A program made the position numbers and the translations under genes. The notes beneath the pieces are model-generated. The model was given only the letters and a program-made list of their open reading frames with translations, searched no databases and was not told the origin of the DNA. Positions 28,281-38,308 of a stretch of 64,000 bases of DNA are shown here, piece by piece. Location of the stretch: NCBI RefSeq assembly GCF_026344035.1, contig NZ_JAPKND010000003.1:186001-250000 (forward strand), in the 5' to 3' direction. Numbering within the stretch: the stretch's first letter is position 1; the number at the start of each line of letters is the position of its first letter. Origin of the DNA: Alcaligenes endophyticus (GTDB lineage Bacteria; Pseudomonadota; Gammaproteobacteria; Burkholderiales; Burkholderiaceae_B).

Positions 28281-28871
28281 ATGGTAGGGCATCGTAAAGC
28301 TTATGAACTGACTCAGACAGGCTGGTTAAAACGACACGCTAATGTGCGTCTAGCGCCGTCACCAAACCACGACGATCGGCCTACTGACGCCACCATACGT
28401 CTACTTGTGCTGCATAACATTAGCTTGCCTCCAAATCAGTTTGGAGGCCCATTTATTCAAGATTTTTTTCAAAATAAGCTCGATCTCAGCGCCGATCCAT
28501 GGTTCGAACATATACGAGACCTCAAAGTGTCAGCGCACTTTTTGATCCGTCGTGACGGACTCATTATTCAGTTTGTCCCCACCCTCAAGCGCGCTTGGCA
28601 CGCAGGTGTTTCCGTATTTGCCGGACGAGAGCGCTGCAATGATTTTTCCATCGGCATAGAGCTCGAAGGAAGCGACTATGTGCCTTTTACTGATAAACAG
28701 TATCGCGAACTTGCCAGCCTAAGCCAAACGCTACGCCTGCACCATGCCATTGAGGCAGTACGCGGCCATGAGCACATTGCCCCTGGGCGCAAAACGGATC
28801 CTGGCCCACATTTTGACTGGCTGCGCTTAGCCCGCGAACATGGCTGGCCGCGGGATGCCCTGCCAGAATAA
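28281..28871 (+). CDS. ampD: 1,6-anhydro-N-acetylmuramyl-L-alanine amidase
   Basis: AmpD cleaves the amide between anhydroMurNAc and the peptide during cytoplasmic peptidoglycan recycling and thereby limits AmpR-driven beta-lactamase induction where present. The 196-residue protein has the zinc ligands in LLVLHNISLPP, the AWHAGVS loop, and VRGHEHIAPGRKTDPGPHFDW near the end. No ampC/ampR is present in the window. It starts one base after the previous stop and converges with the oxidase gene. Confidence 0.95.
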   Translation: MVGHRKAYELTQTGWLKRHANVRLAPSPNHDDRPTDATIRLLVLHNISLPPNQFGGPFIQDFFQNKLDLSADPWFEHIRDLKVSAHFLIRRDGLIIQFVPTLKRAWHAGVSVFAGRERCNDFSIGIELEGSDYVPFTDKQYRELASLSQTLRLHHAIEAVRGHEHIAPGRKTDPGPHFDWLRLAREHGWPRDALPE

Positions 28872-28878
28872 ACACACG

Positions 28879-29994
28879 CTAGTCTGCCAAGGGACGGTAT
28901 AAAACATGGGGTCCGATATCGCTTAGCTGAGCACAACCGCATAGCGCCATTGCAACCTCCAGCTCGGCACGCAATATATGTAAAACATGGGCGACTCCAC
29001 GTGGTCCCGCAGCAGCCAAGCCATATAAATAGGGGCGCCCAATCAACACAGCTTTAGCACCTAGCGCTAAAGCTTTCACGATGTCCGTACCTCGGCGTAT
29101 GCCACCATCCAACAATACGGGCACACTAACGCTTTGTACTACTGCCGCTAAAGCATCTAAACTGGCCGGCGCTGTATCTAGGGTGCGGCCACCATGATTA
29201 GACACAATAACGGCTGCCACACCCGCTTGCTGCGCACGTAACACATCAGCGGGCCGCATCATCCCTTTCACCACGACGGGCAACGGACTATGTTGCACCA
29301 ACCATAACAAATCGTCCCAAGTCGGCACGTATTTGATTAAGTCACTACCAAACAAGGGGCTAGTCCCGGCTGCCCCATGGCTACTTGTAGGCTGCGAACT
29401 GCCGCGTAAATTGACCGCTTCGATATGGGCAGGCAAAGTAAAGTTAGCCCGCTGCTCACGATTTCTAACGCCGTTCACTGGCGCATCAACAGTCAATACT
29501 ATGGCCTGATAAGCGCTGGCATGCGCACGCGCTAAAAGATCACGCATAAACGCTTTATCGCGTTGCCAGTACCATTGCAACCATAAAGGGCTATGCGCTT
29601 GTGCGGCGATGTCCTCGATGCTGTGGCTCGCCTGCATACTCACCACCATATGTGCCTGCATTGCACCGGCCGCTAAAACCGTTCCTAGCTCCCCTTGCGG
29701 ATGAGCCATGGCTTGATAGGCGATGGGCGCTAACATAATCGGATAAGGCAGCGTCTGCCCAAGCAGCTCGGTTTGTGTTGTGGCGTTTTGCAGCGAAGCT
29801 AAGGCGGCAGGCCATAAGCCGTAACGCCTAAAGCTGGCAAGATTATCTTGTAAAGTGTACTCGTCGGCTGCCCCACCGCTAAAATAGGCCCATGCTGCGG
29901 TCGACATGCGCTCACGCGCATAAGGCTCGTAGTCACTAACACTCGCAATACTGCTTGGTATGTGGGTTAACTCAGGTAATAGCTGATGACTCAT
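28879..29994 (-). CDS. FMN-dependent alpha-hydroxy-acid oxidase/dehydrogenase
   Basis: A 371-residue TIM-barrel flavoenzyme oxidising an L-2-hydroxy acid to the 2-oxo acid. Motifs: AWAYFSGGAADE, LAPIAYQAMAHPQGE, QWYWQRD, LTVDAPVNGVRNRE, and the active-site base in VIVSNHGGRTLD, then DGGIRRGTDIVKALALGA for FMN phosphate. Length fits lactate/glycolate oxidase-like members rather than membrane LldD, which carries an extra loop. It ends the piuC strand unit, 12 bases after piuC, though a metabolic link to iron is not obvious. Confidence 0.9.
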   Translation of the reverse strand: MSHQLLPELTHIPSSIASVSDYEPYARERMSTAAWAYFSGGAADEYTLQDNLASFRRYGLWPAALASLQNATTQTELLGQTLPYPIMLAPIAYQAMAHPQGELGTVLAAGAMQAHMVVSMQASHSIEDIAAQAHSPLWLQWYWQRDKAFMRDLLARAHASAYQAIVLTVDAPVNGVRNREQRANFTLPAHIEAVNLRGSSQPTSSHGAAGTSPLFGSDLIKYVPTWDDLLWLVQHSPLPVVVKGMMRPADVLRAQQAGVAAVIVSNHGGRTLDTAPASLDALAAVVQSVSVPVLLDGGIRRGTDIVKALALGAKAVLIGRPYLYGLAAAGPRGVAHVLHILRAELEVAMALCGCAQLSDIGPHVLYRPLAD

Positions 29995-30006
29995 CGCGGC
30001 GCCTTA

Positions 30007-30687
30007 TTAAACCTGCGCCCATTCACGCAATAAATTGTGATAAACCCCACTAAGACGCGCGAGCTCATCGGTGTGGGCTCCCTGCTTAGCTAAACTCTGT
30101 ATACATTGATCTAGCTCCCACAACACACTGCGTTGATGCGCATGGCGCACCATGCTTTGGGTCCAAAAAAATGACGCGTAGCGGGTGCCCGCTGTAACTG
30201 GGTTAACTCTGTGCAGGCTCGTACCCGGATACACCACCAGGTGTCCAGCGGGTAGCTTGATACTTTGCTGGCCATACACATCTTCTATCATCAGCTCGCC
30301 TCCCTCATACTCATCTGGCTCGCTGAAAAAAAGAGTACTGGATACATCTGTACGCAAACGCTCTCCCGTACCAGGTACGCTGAAAATAGCATTATCGATG
30401 TGATTCCCATACTCGCCACCGCCCTCATAACGATTAAAACGTGGTGGCAATATGTTCGCCGGTAACGCGGCTGCTATAAATTGGGCGTTATCATCCAGTA
30501 CACGCAATAAGAACTCACCCATTTTTTGGCTTAATGGGCTATTTAACGGCAACTGCACATTGCGCTTACTTTGCACGGCTAAATAACCAGCAGTCTTGCG
30601 CCCATCTTCCCACTGGGCTTGCTCAAGTGCTTGCCGACAATCACGCAATTGCTCTGCATCCAGCACATCAGGAATCACTATCAGCAT
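30007..30687 (-). CDS. piuC: PKHD-type Fe(II)/2-oxoglutarate hydroxylase (PiuC family)
   Basis: A 226-residue dioxygenase of the type encoded beside catecholate siderophore receptors. The iron-binding triad is visible as His96 and Asp98 in [10 protein letters not shown] and His159 in TSLHRV, with the 2-oxoglutarate Arg169 in GTRYASFFW. The substrate is unknown; neighbouring receptors suggest a role in siderophore handling or modification under iron limitation. It follows the receptor gene after an 80-base gap that contains a terminator-like hairpin. Confidence 0.9.
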   Translation of the reverse strand: MLIVIPDVLDAEQLRDCRQALEQAQWEDGRKTAGYLAVQSKRNVQLPLNSPLSQKMGEFLLRVLDDNAQFIAAALPANILPPRFNRYEGGGEYGNHIDNAIFSVPGTGERLRTDVSSTLFFSEPDEYEGGELMIEDVYGQQSIKLPAGHLVVYPGTSLHRVNPVTAGTRYASFFWTQSMVRHAHQRSVLWELDQCIQSLAKQGAHTDELARLSGVYHNLLREWAQV

Positions 30688-30712
30688 TGCTACATCCTTG
30701 TTAAGTGAACCA

Positions 30713-30745
30713 GAAAAATGGGCTGCCCTAAGGGGCAGCCCATTT
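30713..30745 (-). terminator. Hairpin terminator between the siderophore receptor and piuC
   Basis: A perfect 13-base stem (arms 30716-30728 and 30733-30745) with a 4-base loop and five T after it in the minus direction. Because piuC begins only 26 bases further on, it may reduce but not abolish read-through from the receptor gene. Confidence 0.8.
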
Positions 30746-30766
30746 ATTCTACGGAGTTACTACACT

Positions 30767-32977
30767 TTACTCAAAGCGATATGTGGCATTCAACATGTAC
30801 GAACGACCGGGCCCTACGTTAGCAAAAATGCCCACGTGCGAAGCATCGTACACTCGTGCATTACCTAGGTTATTACCGTTAAGGCGCAAATTAAAATTTT
30901 TCGTAACGTCGTAGGAAATCATCGCGTCATACACCGTATGCGAAGGCAACTTATAGGTGTTCTCATCATCCACAAAACGTTGCCCCAGATAGGTTACCCC
31001 CGCTCCCACGGTCCACTGCGGCAAGACCTTATAAGTGGTCCATAAGCTCGCACTATTTTTGGCAATAAACTTCATTTGCTTGCCGTCAAATACGTTTTTA
31101 CCGTTACGGTAGTTTAATACCTTAGGATCCAAATACGTGTAACCCGCCCAGATATTCCACTCTGGCGTAATCGCGCCATTGATCCCAAACTCTATCCCAC
31201 GTACACGATTACTTCCAGCCAAACGTACATCACCGTCAATGTCCGTCGAGCGGGCATCAGTTTTCTTGGTTTCAAACAATGCCGCCGACAACGACAAGCG
31301 CTCTTGCATAAGGTCCCACTTTGTCCCTAGTTCCCAACTATGGCTACGCTCTGGCTTCAAATCGTAGATGGTAGCGCCGCCCGCTGGACCGTCCGCCCCA
31401 CCAGCCTGCCCTAGATTCTCACCTGCCGGGTTGCTAGACGTACCATAAGACAAATAAATTGCACCATAGGGCACGGGCTTATAGACCACTCCTAACTGAT
31501 AATTAAAGATATTGTCTTTACGCTCTTCTAAATAGCCACTTGCCCGTTTTTTATCGGTAAATTGGTCGTCCGTTACACGGAAGCTATCGTAGCGTAACCC
31601 GGCGTTAATCATCCACTGCTCACTAAGATGGAGCGTATCAAAAAAGTAAACGGCATTACTTTTAATCGAGCCGTCTTTTTGTTTCGCTCCAAAAGCCAGG
31701 GTGCTCACGTAGTGACGATTGGGATTAGGATTCCAAAAATTATCTCTATCGCTTGCGACACCACCAGTTGCTGCCCTTGAGTACACGTCCTCTTTACTGA
31801 ACTCAGCGCCCACCACAAACTCATGACGTAAGGCGCCTGTATGAAACTCCCCAAACAACTCGGTTTGATTCACTAGCGATTCACTTTGACGCCAGCGTGC
31901 ACGATCCGCACGCGTAAATTGCAAACCTGCATCTTCACTGGCGCAAGAGCCGCCTGAGGTCGCTGTGCAATTATCAAACGATGGACGGGTATAAAGATAC
32001 TCGTTCAAGCTTTTGCCATATCGAGTGATATTGCGCACGGATAACCTGTCATTTAGATCGTGCTCAACATCCACCGTCCCCGTATCAAAAATATTCTTTC
32101 TATAATCCACATTTTTACGACCATAGAAATTTTTTCTATTTGGCTCTAGAGGGGTTACACGATCTGGGTTCGCATTATTCTTAAACGGCATTCCCCAATC
32201 AGGTGAGTCTTTCACCTCGATATGCGCGTAGCTGAGTGTGACACGTGTTGGCGTTCCTAGGCCAAACGCTATTGATGGTGCAATGCCCCAGCGGTCAATT
32301 TTCACTTCATCGCGCCCTGGCATATCACCACCCATGCGCATGACGTTCAGACGAAAAGCAGAGGTTTCGTTGAAACTATAGTTACCATCCACACTCAAGC
32401 GATATTGTTTATCGGTTCCTGCTCCAGCTGAGGCTTCAAAAAAGTCTCCCAAACGTGGCTTTTTAGTTTGCAAGTTAATACTGCCGCCGGTAGCCCCACG
32501 TCCTGTAAACGCCGAACTAGGGCCCTTGACGATTTCGACAGCCTCCAAATTAAAAGTCTCGTGACTGCCCCGAGCATAGTCCCGCACCCCATCAATGAAA
32601 ATATCGGTGCTGGCCTCATACCCACGAACAAACGGACGATCACCCTGCGGAGTGCCCCCTTCCCCAGAGCCTAAAGTAACCCCAGGCGTAAAACGTAACA
32701 CATCCTGTAATGAAGTAGCACCACGATCAACAATCACTTCTTCAGGAATCACTGTAACCGTACGTGGGGTATCCAATAAGGGCGCAGTAAATTTATGTGA
32801 CTGAACTTGCTTGGCTTGGTAGTTTTCGGACTGACCTTGAACTCGTATAGACGGCAACTCTTTGACTTCTTCCGCTACATTTTGTGCCCACGCTCCACCA
32901 CTTAAGGCTGCAAACAGCGCTGCAGACAAAACCGTTTCCTTAAACCCCAATGGGGTATAGACCGAAAACTGTGACAT
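30767..32977 (-). CDS. TonB-dependent catecholate siderophore receptor (Fiu/PiuA-like)
   Basis: A 736-residue outer-membrane receptor. A signal peptide (ends near AWAQ, residue 32) precedes a TonB box region, the plug domain (DTPRTVTVIPEEVIVDRGATSLQDVLRFTPGV, then GEGGTPQGDRPFVRGYEAS and VEIVKGPSSAFTGRGATGGSINLQTK) and a 22-strand barrel that ends in YRFE. The sequence order, and the piuC partner downstream, fit the Fiu/PiuA group that takes up monomeric catechol-iron complexes. A Fur-like site lies 118 bases upstream. The TonB needed for function may be the one at 303-1157 or elsewhere. Confidence 0.92.
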   Translation of the reverse strand: MSQFSVYTPLGFKETVLSAALFAALSGGAWAQNVAEEVKELPSIRVQGQSENYQAKQVQSHKFTAPLLDTPRTVTVIPEEVIVDRGATSLQDVLRFTPGVTLGSGEGGTPQGDRPFVRGYEASTDIFIDGVRDYARGSHETFNLEAVEIVKGPSSAFTGRGATGGSINLQTKKPRLGDFFEASAGAGTDKQYRLSVDGNYSFNETSAFRLNVMRMGGDMPGRDEVKIDRWGIAPSIAFGLGTPTRVTLSYAHIEVKDSPDWGMPFKNNANPDRVTPLEPNRKNFYGRKNVDYRKNIFDTGTVDVEHDLNDRLSVRNITRYGKSLNEYLYTRPSFDNCTATSGGSCASEDAGLQFTRADRARWRQSESLVNQTELFGEFHTGALRHEFVVGAEFSKEDVYSRAATGGVASDRDNFWNPNPNRHYVSTLAFGAKQKDGSIKSNAVYFFDTLHLSEQWMINAGLRYDSFRVTDDQFTDKKRASGYLEERKDNIFNYQLGVVYKPVPYGAIYLSYGTSSNPAGENLGQAGGADGPAGGATIYDLKPERSHSWELGTKWDLMQERLSLSAALFETKKTDARSTDIDGDVRLAGSNRVRGIEFGINGAITPEWNIWAGYTYLDPKVLNYRNGKNVFDGKQMKFIAKNSASLWTTYKVLPQWTVGAGVTYLGQRFVDDENTYKLPSHTVYDAMISYDVTKNFNLRLNGNNLGNARVYDASHVGIFANVGPGRSYMLNATYRFE

Positions 32978-33094
32978 TCACCACTCCGTAATAAATCGAT
33001 TTTTTTCAACACGGTGGGCAGCACCCCCAGAGTGCTCTGGCCTCACCGGCAACTTGACGTCAATAGTGACTAAACAAATCTCAAAGACTGAATG

Positions 33095-33114
33095 TTAATA
33101 ATTCTTATTATTAA
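33095..33114. promoter_or_regulatory. Fur box candidate upstream of the siderophore receptor
   Basis: The near-palindrome ttaataattcttattattaa resembles Fur sites of Bordetella relatives. It is placed about 120 bases upstream of the receptor start, in the leader or promoter region, and predicts repression by iron. Confidence 0.65.
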
Positions 33115-33242
33115 ACACAATCTAAAAAGCATCTTTTAATTCATTCAGCCATAGGGAAAGCATTGAAATCGACGTTTTGTTGCTTTTTTGCCATGCTTCA
33201 TTGATCTAAAACTACTTTAAGGAAAGGCTCAGCGAGAGGACG

Positions 33243-33281
33243 AAAAAAAACCCTGTGTGGTCGGTAAGACCGCACAGGGTT
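33243..33281 (-). terminator. Intrinsic terminator of htpG
   Basis: A 14-base stem with one mismatch (arms 33249-33262 and 33268-33281, 5-base loop) with eight T following in the minus direction, 51 bases beyond the htpG stop. Confidence 0.9.
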
Positions 33282-33332
33282 AAAAAAGCAAAGTCTTAAG
33301 GTCAAGCCATTAAGACGCAGTACTACAAACTT

Positions 33333-35237
33333 TTAAGCTTGCAACAGCAAGCGGTTAACACGCTTAACGAAAGTGGCAGGATCTTGCAAAGACGCCCCTT
33401 CAGCCAACATCGCCTGCTCCAATAACAACAAAGACCACTCTTCAAAATCAGCGTCTTCTGCTTGTTGCACCCGAGCGATCAAGGCGTGATCAGGATTAAT
33501 TTCCAAAATAGGTTTCACTTCAGGCGCCTCTTGCCCCGCCGCCTGCAACATGCGTAATAGATGAGGACTTAGCTCGTTGGCATCGACCACTACACACGCA
33601 GGTGAATCAACTAAACGTGCCGTAATACGGACTTCCTTGACTTTGTCACCTAGAGTGGCTTGTAGACGCTCAACAAACGGCTTAAAGGTTTCCGCCACTT
33701 CAGCCTGATGTTTTTTCTCTTCTTCGTCCGCCATGGCGTCCAAATCTAGGCCACCTTTGGCTACCGATACTAAAGACTTCCCGTCGAACTCACGCAGATA
33801 AGAGAGCATCCACTCATCCACACGGTCCGAAAGCAATAGCACTTCTATGCCTTTCTTGCGGAACACCTCTAAATGTGGGCTATGCGACGCGGCAGCATAG
33901 GACTCAGCAGTGACGTAATATATTTTGTCCTGCCCCTCTTTCATGCGCCCAACATAGTCTGCAAACGAAACATTTTGTAGTGCGGTGTCATTGTGCGTAG
34001 AGGCAAAACGCATTAGGCCAGCAATGCGCGCCTGATTACCCATGTCTTCACCCGCACCCTCCTTTAGCACTTGACCAAACTGGGTCCAAAACTCTGCGTA
34101 CTGTTCGGGTTTGTTTTCAGCTAAATCTTCCAGCAAAGAAAGAATACGTTTGGCACTACCTTCACGGATGGCTCGCACGTCGCGGCTTTCTTGTAAGATT
34201 TCACGCGATACGTTCAACGGTAAATCAGCAGAATCGATCACACCGCGTACAAAACGTAAATAAGCCGGTAACAACTGTTCAGCGTCATCCATAATAAATA
34301 CACGCTTGACGTACAGTTTCACCCCACGGCGAGCATCACGATCCCACAGATCGAAAGGTGCTTTTTTGGGCACATACAACAGTTGCGTATATTCGCTACG
34401 CCCCTCGACTCGGTTATGCGTCCAAGCCAAAGGATCTTCAAAATCATGCGCTATATGCTTATAAAACTCAGCATACTGCTCGTCGCTGATCTCAGACTTA
34501 GCGCGTGTCCATAAGGCATTTGCTTGGTTGACGCTTTCCCATTCTTCTTGCTTGGCTTGTTCGCCTTTTTCTTCATCCCATTCTTCTTTACGCATTTGCA
34601 CTGGCAAAGAAATATGATCTGAATAGCGACGCAGCACATTTCTCAAGCGCCAGCCATCTAGGAACTCATCCTCATCGGGACGCAAATGTAACGTAATAGA
34701 GGTGCCCCGCCCTTCCTTTTCTGCCGCCGCAATGGTGAACTCTCCTTCTCCGGTAGACTCCCAAAGCACAGCTTCCTGACCTTCCCCGGCGCGGCGGGTT
34801 AATACCGATACCTTGTCAGCCACAATAAAAGACGAGTAAAAGCCAACGCCAAACTGCCCAATTAACTGAGTATCTTTCTGCTTATCGCCCGTCAATTGAG
34901 AGAAAAACTCTTTTGTGCCGGATCGCGCAATCGTACCTAGATTCGCAATCGCCTCCTCACGCGACATCCCCACACCATTATCAGAAATAGTGATGGTACG
35001 TGCGTCTTTGTCATACTCAACTCGAATATGCAGATCACTGTCGCCCTGCAATAAATCGGGCTGATCTAAGGCCTCAAAGCGTAATTTATCGCAAGCATCG
35101 GAGGCATTTGATACCAGCTCTCGCAAGAAAATCTCTTTATTGCTGTATAAGGAGTGGATCATCAAATGCAGCAACTGTTTTACTTCGGCCTGAAAGCCTA
35201 GGGTTTCAGCAGTAGATACGGGTTCGGTTTGACTCAT
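33333..35237 (-). CDS. htpG: Molecular chaperone HtpG (Hsp90)
   Basis: Bacterial Hsp90, a homodimeric ATP-driven chaperone. The 634-residue protein begins [51 protein letters not shown] with the GHKL ATP site ([20 protein letters not shown]), a middle domain with the catalytic Arg in NVSREILQE, and a C-terminal dimerisation domain. The open frame to 35288 adds 17 residues unlike the family, so ATG 35237 is used. It is monocistronic with its own terminator. Confidence 0.97.
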   Translation of the reverse strand: MSQTEPVSTAETLGFQAEVKQLLHLMIHSLYSNKEIFLRELVSNASDACDKLRFEALDQPDLLQGDSDLHIRVEYDKDARTITISDNGVGMSREEAIANLGTIARSGTKEFFSQLTGDKQKDTQLIGQFGVGFYSSFIVADKVSVLTRRAGEGQEAVLWESTGEGEFTIAAAEKEGRGTSITLHLRPDEDEFLDGWRLRNVLRRYSDHISLPVQMRKEEWDEEKGEQAKQEEWESVNQANALWTRAKSEISDEQYAEFYKHIAHDFEDPLAWTHNRVEGRSEYTQLLYVPKKAPFDLWDRDARRGVKLYVKRVFIMDDAEQLLPAYLRFVRGVIDSADLPLNVSREILQESRDVRAIREGSAKRILSLLEDLAENKPEQYAEFWTQFGQVLKEGAGEDMGNQARIAGLMRFASTHNDTALQNVSFADYVGRMKEGQDKIYYVTAESYAAASHSPHLEVFRKKGIEVLLLSDRVDEWMLSYLREFDGKSLVSVAKGGLDLDAMADEEEKKHQAEVAETFKPFVERLQATLGDKVKEVRITARLVDSPACVVVDANELSPHLLRMLQAAGQEAPEVKPILEINPDHALIARVQQAEDADFEEWSLLLLEQAMLAEGASLQDPATFVKRVNRLLLQA

Positions 35238-35348
35238 AATCACAATGTACGGTAAAAGTGTTGCCCAATTGCCGCTAGGCGGCACCATTTTTGGTAGATA
35301 AGGGCAAGTACATGGATTTCAAGTGGGACAGCTCCCCCCACTATACTT

Positions 35349-35978
35349 TTACTGCTCGATCACTTGAACTAAAACTCGTACCAGTTGCGCGAAAGAGCGC
35401 ACCTGCATCTTTCGCATCACTTGTGCACGCCTCACCTTCACCGTAATTTCACTTACCCCTAACTGGTCTGCCACCTGTTTATTCAATAAGCCTTGAACCA
35501 CTAAGCGCGCCACCGCTTGTTCACCCTCGCTCAGTGATAACCAACACTGGCGCAGCCCTTCATGCTCAGCCGCTTGTTCACGGCGCTGCTGATCTAAGGC
35601 AATGCCCCGCTGTATTGCATCCAGCAAATCTTGATCACGAAAAGGTTTACTTAAAAACTCAATGGCGCCATTTTTCATTGCCTGTACAGCCATAGGGATG
35701 TCTCCATGCCCTGTCATCAACACAACCGGCATCTCAATACCCAGACTACTCATCGCTTGCTGAAAGTCCAGCCCACTTTGCCCCGGCATACGTACATCTA
35801 GCGCGAGACAAGCAGGTACATCGGGACGCTCCGCTGCAAGAAAGCTGGCCACAGAAGCAAAACTGAGCACCGGTAGGCCTACGGAAGCGAATAAATCTTC
35901 TAAGGCCAAACGCATTGAGCTATCGTCATCAATCACATACACCATTTGGCTGCTTAAGCCGCTCGTCGATACGCTCAT
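35349..35978 (-). CDS. FixJ-type response regulator (REC + LuxR-type HTH)
   Basis: A 209-residue regulator. The receiver domain has DDD acidic pocket at 17-19, phospho-acceptor Asp61 in LALDVRMPG, and LMTGHGDIPMAVQAMKNGAIEFLSKPF, the hallmark of the FixJ/TtrR class. The C terminus holds a LuxR-type helix-turn-helix (LSEGEQAVARLVVQGLLNKQVADQLGVSEITVKVRRAQVMRKMQ). Its start overlaps the kinase stop by one base, so the pair is translated together. The controlled genes are unknown; the flanking htpG and FMN reductase genes are not obviously linked. Confidence 0.93.
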   Translation of the reverse strand: MSVSTSGLSSQMVYVIDDDSSMRLALEDLFASVGLPVLSFASVASFLAAERPDVPACLALDVRMPGQSGLDFQQAMSSLGIEMPVVLMTGHGDIPMAVQAMKNGAIEFLSKPFRDQDLLDAIQRGIALDQQRREQAAEHEGLRQCWLSLSEGEQAVARLVVQGLLNKQVADQLGVSEITVKVRRAQVMRKMQVRSFAQLVRVLVQVIEQ

Positions 35979-37021
35979 TACTCCTCCTTCTTGACACTGG
36001 GTAAGCGCAAATAAAATACAGCCCCCCCATCCCTACGATTGTTGCCCCAAAGTTGACCTCCTGCTGCCTCGATCATGCTACGGCTAATGCTTAAACCTAT
36101 GCCCATCCCCTTGCGCTTAGTTGTCCAAAAAGCTTCAAACATTTGCTGCTCTTGCTCTGCGAGCAAGCCGGGCCCTGTATCCGCTACAGTAAGCAATATA
36201 GAATCGTCTTCAATACTCGTAGCAAGATGTAGCACCCGAAACTGAGGAGGAACACTGGCCATCGCTTCAATAGCATTCAGCAGTAAATTACCTAAGGTTT
36301 GCTGGAACGACACTTGGTCCCCCAAGGCCATAGGTAACTGCACCATCAAGTTGGTTTTCACACTAATTTTTTGCGCTTGGAGCTCAGGCTGACACAGCAA
36401 CAAAGTCTCCCCTAGCGCCACATTCATATCGAAGGCTTCACGCTGTATTTGCTCACCCTGCGTTAAGCTACGCACCCGAGCAATAATGGCGCTTACTCTA
36501 TCGGCGTCCTGCACTATCCGATTCGCAGACTGTGATGCTTTAAGCACATTGGGCGGCTCTTGCGCCAACCATCGCTGACAGGCTTGCGCACTGGTCAACA
36601 TCGCGCCTAAGGGCTGATTGATTTCATGCGCAATAGAAGAGCTTAAGCCCGCCAAACTTTGTACTTGAGTTAAACGCGCCAACTGTTGCTGCGCTGCCTG
36701 CGCTTGCTGCTGAGCAGCTTGAATTTTAGCGTGCACATGCACAATTAATGCAATGGCAGCAATACTAATGCCCGTATTAATCAGCCCTGTACCCAGATTA
36801 CCGGTGGGTGTGAGTAAAAAACTGAACACCGTCAAAAAAACGCAAACTATCGCTAAACGCAACAAGCTGGCGCGGCTAAGCCTACTGCCTACCGCCAAGA
36901 TCAGCACAGCATAAAAAACCGCTACGGCAACTTCGTAATGCGTCAGGGTATCCAGCAAAAAGATAAGCCCTATGCCAACGATAAGAAGCGGCATACGACA
37001 TAGAGATCGCCAAAAGCTCAA
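35978..37021 (-). CDS. Membrane sensor histidine kinase, partner of the FixJ-type regulator
   Basis: A 347-residue kinase with about four to five short membrane helices in its first 95 residues and almost no periplasmic part, a coiled coil (about 97-120), the phospho-accepting His132 in SSIAHEINQPLGAML, and an HATPase_c domain with GNLLLNAIEAM, DTGPG and GMGIGLSIS. The absence of PAS or periplasmic sensor domains suggests sensing within the membrane. The apparent start is TTG 37021, with GGTGG upstream; an ATG at 36994 is an alternative. It is divergent from the FMN reductase. Confidence 0.9.
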   Translation of the reverse strand: MSFWRSLCRMPLLIVGIGLIFLLDTLTHYEVAVAVFYAVLILAVGSRLSRASLLRLAIVCVFLTVFSFLLTPTGNLGTGLINTGISIAAIALIVHVHAKIQAAQQQAQAAQQQLARLTQVQSLAGLSSSIAHEINQPLGAMLTSAQACQRWLAQEPPNVLKASQSANRIVQDADRVSAIIARVRSLTQGEQIQREAFDMNVALGETLLLCQPELQAQKISVKTNLMVQLPMALGDQVSFQQTLGNLLLNAIEAMASVPPQFRVLHLATSIEDDSILLTVADTGPGLLAEQEQQMFEAFWTTKRKGMGIGLSISRSMIEAAGGQLWGNNRRDGGAVFYLRLPSVKKEE

Positions 37022-37149
37022 CTGTCACCACCTTATAAAAAGTTAAACCTAGACGCCGCCAAGCAACGCCTAAAGCCCCATGCCTGTTAACATTATCGCA
37101 CCGGTCCAAACCGCCTCTGACTTAATCTTTATTTGCATGGAGTTACTGC

Positions 37150-37722
37150 ATGACTGAGCAAGCAACACCTTTACACGTACTCGCTATTTGCGGCAGCTTA
37201 CGCAAAGGCTCTTTTAACGCAGCGTTGTTGCGCTGTGCGCAACGCGTTGCTCCCGCTAATTTTTGCTTTAAAGAGGCAAATATCGCTGACATTCCGCTAT
37301 ATAACGATGATGTTTACCAAGCAGGCTTGCCTTTGGCGGTGCAACAATTGCGTGCAGATATTGCACAAGCCGACGCACTGCTATTTGTAACGCCCGAATA
37401 TAATTACTCTATCCCTGGTCTGCTAAAAAACGCCATAGACTGGGCCTCACGCGGCAGTGACCAACCCTTTGCCCACAAGCCGGCTGCTATTATGGGCGCC
37501 AGTGCAGGCCGCTTTGCCACCGCCCGAGCACAATATCACTTACGCCAAGTATTAGTGTTTTTAAACGTACACCCACTTAATCAACCTGAGATCATGATTC
37601 CCACCGCACAAAACCTTATCGCTGATGATGGGGAACTTAGGGATGAAACCACCGAAGGCTATGTACGTGCGCAACTGGTAGCGCTGAACCACTGGGCAAA
37701 CCAGCTCAAAAGCAGAAAATAA
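37150..37722 (+). CDS. NADPH-dependent FMN reductase family protein
   Basis: A 190-residue flavodoxin-fold reductase. The FMN phosphate loop appears as ICGSLRKGSFNAALLR and the second FMN contact as FVTPEYNYSIPGLLKNAIDW, the pattern of the ArsH/ChrR/azoreductase-like group that reduces quinones, azo dyes or chromate with NAD(P)H. The physiological substrate is unknown. It is a single gene divergent from the two-component pair and may be their target. Confidence 0.9.
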   Translation: MTEQATPLHVLAICGSLRKGSFNAALLRCAQRVAPANFCFKEANIADIPLYNDDVYQAGLPLAVQQLRADIAQADALLFVTPEYNYSIPGLLKNAIDWASRGSDQPFAHKPAAIMGASAGRFATARAQYHLRQVLVFLNVHPLNQPEIMIPTAQNLIADDGELRDETTEGYVRAQLVALNHWANQLKSRK

Positions 37723-37828
37723 AACATATAGCGCCCGAACTCATCTATACCCTAGGGCCATTCTTCAGCTCAATGGCCGTTTTACCAAGGCGCTTAGAAC
37801 TGTTTCCGTGCCACCAAGGCTAGACCCC

Positions 37829-38269
37829 CTAGTCCTTGCGTGCCTCATCCCCTGTCGCAAACAAGCTTGTTTGTCCGTTGACCAAGGGATATTGATCCAA
37901 CAATTCATACACGATTTGCAAGTTAGCTTCTAAGCCCTTACGAATGGCAGCGGGGATGTGCTGTGTCGTTTTCCGGCATAAACCTACCTGTGCTTCTAAC
38001 TCAATATGCAATCCGCGCACCGTGCGCACCTCATTTTGGCCAGGCTGCACGATCAGCTTTATGCCTAACTGTTCATACAGTAAAGTCTGCATATGCCATA
38101 GATCATCCAAACTGCGTAATTTTTCCAGTCGGGCTACCAGCTTTTTCTCCTCTTCGCGCGTTAAGCGCAAAATTCGTTGGTCAGCGTAAGGCGCCTGTAA
38201 AAGTTGCTCTCGCTGGCAAATACAAGCGCCCGGTGGACATTCTTGACGTATAGGGAAAGGCAGTTCCAT
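37829..38269 (-). CDS. Conserved hypothetical protein with N-terminal CxC motif
   Basis: A 146-residue soluble protein that I recall only as an uncharacterised Burkholderiales family. The N terminus has three cysteines in ECPPGACICQRE (Cys11, Cys16, Cys18), suitable for metal or iron-sulfur binding, then a predicted helix pair rich in Glu/Lys (about 37-75), the conserved-looking NEVRTVRGLHIELE segment, and LCRKTTQHIPAAIRKGLE. No signal peptide or membrane segment is present. It lies downstream of the LysR gene on the same strand, 39 bases away, and may share its transcript. Confidence 0.75.
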   Translation of the reverse strand: MELPFPIRQECPPGACICQREQLLQAPYADQRILRLTREEEKKLVARLEKLRSLDDLWHMQTLLYEQLGIKLIVQPGQNEVRTVRGLHIELEAQVGLCRKTTQHIPAAIRKGLEANLQIVYELLDQYPLVNGQTSLFATGDEARKD

Positions 38270-38308
38270 GACGATTTAAACAAGCAATGTAATAAACTTA
38301 ATCCTAGC

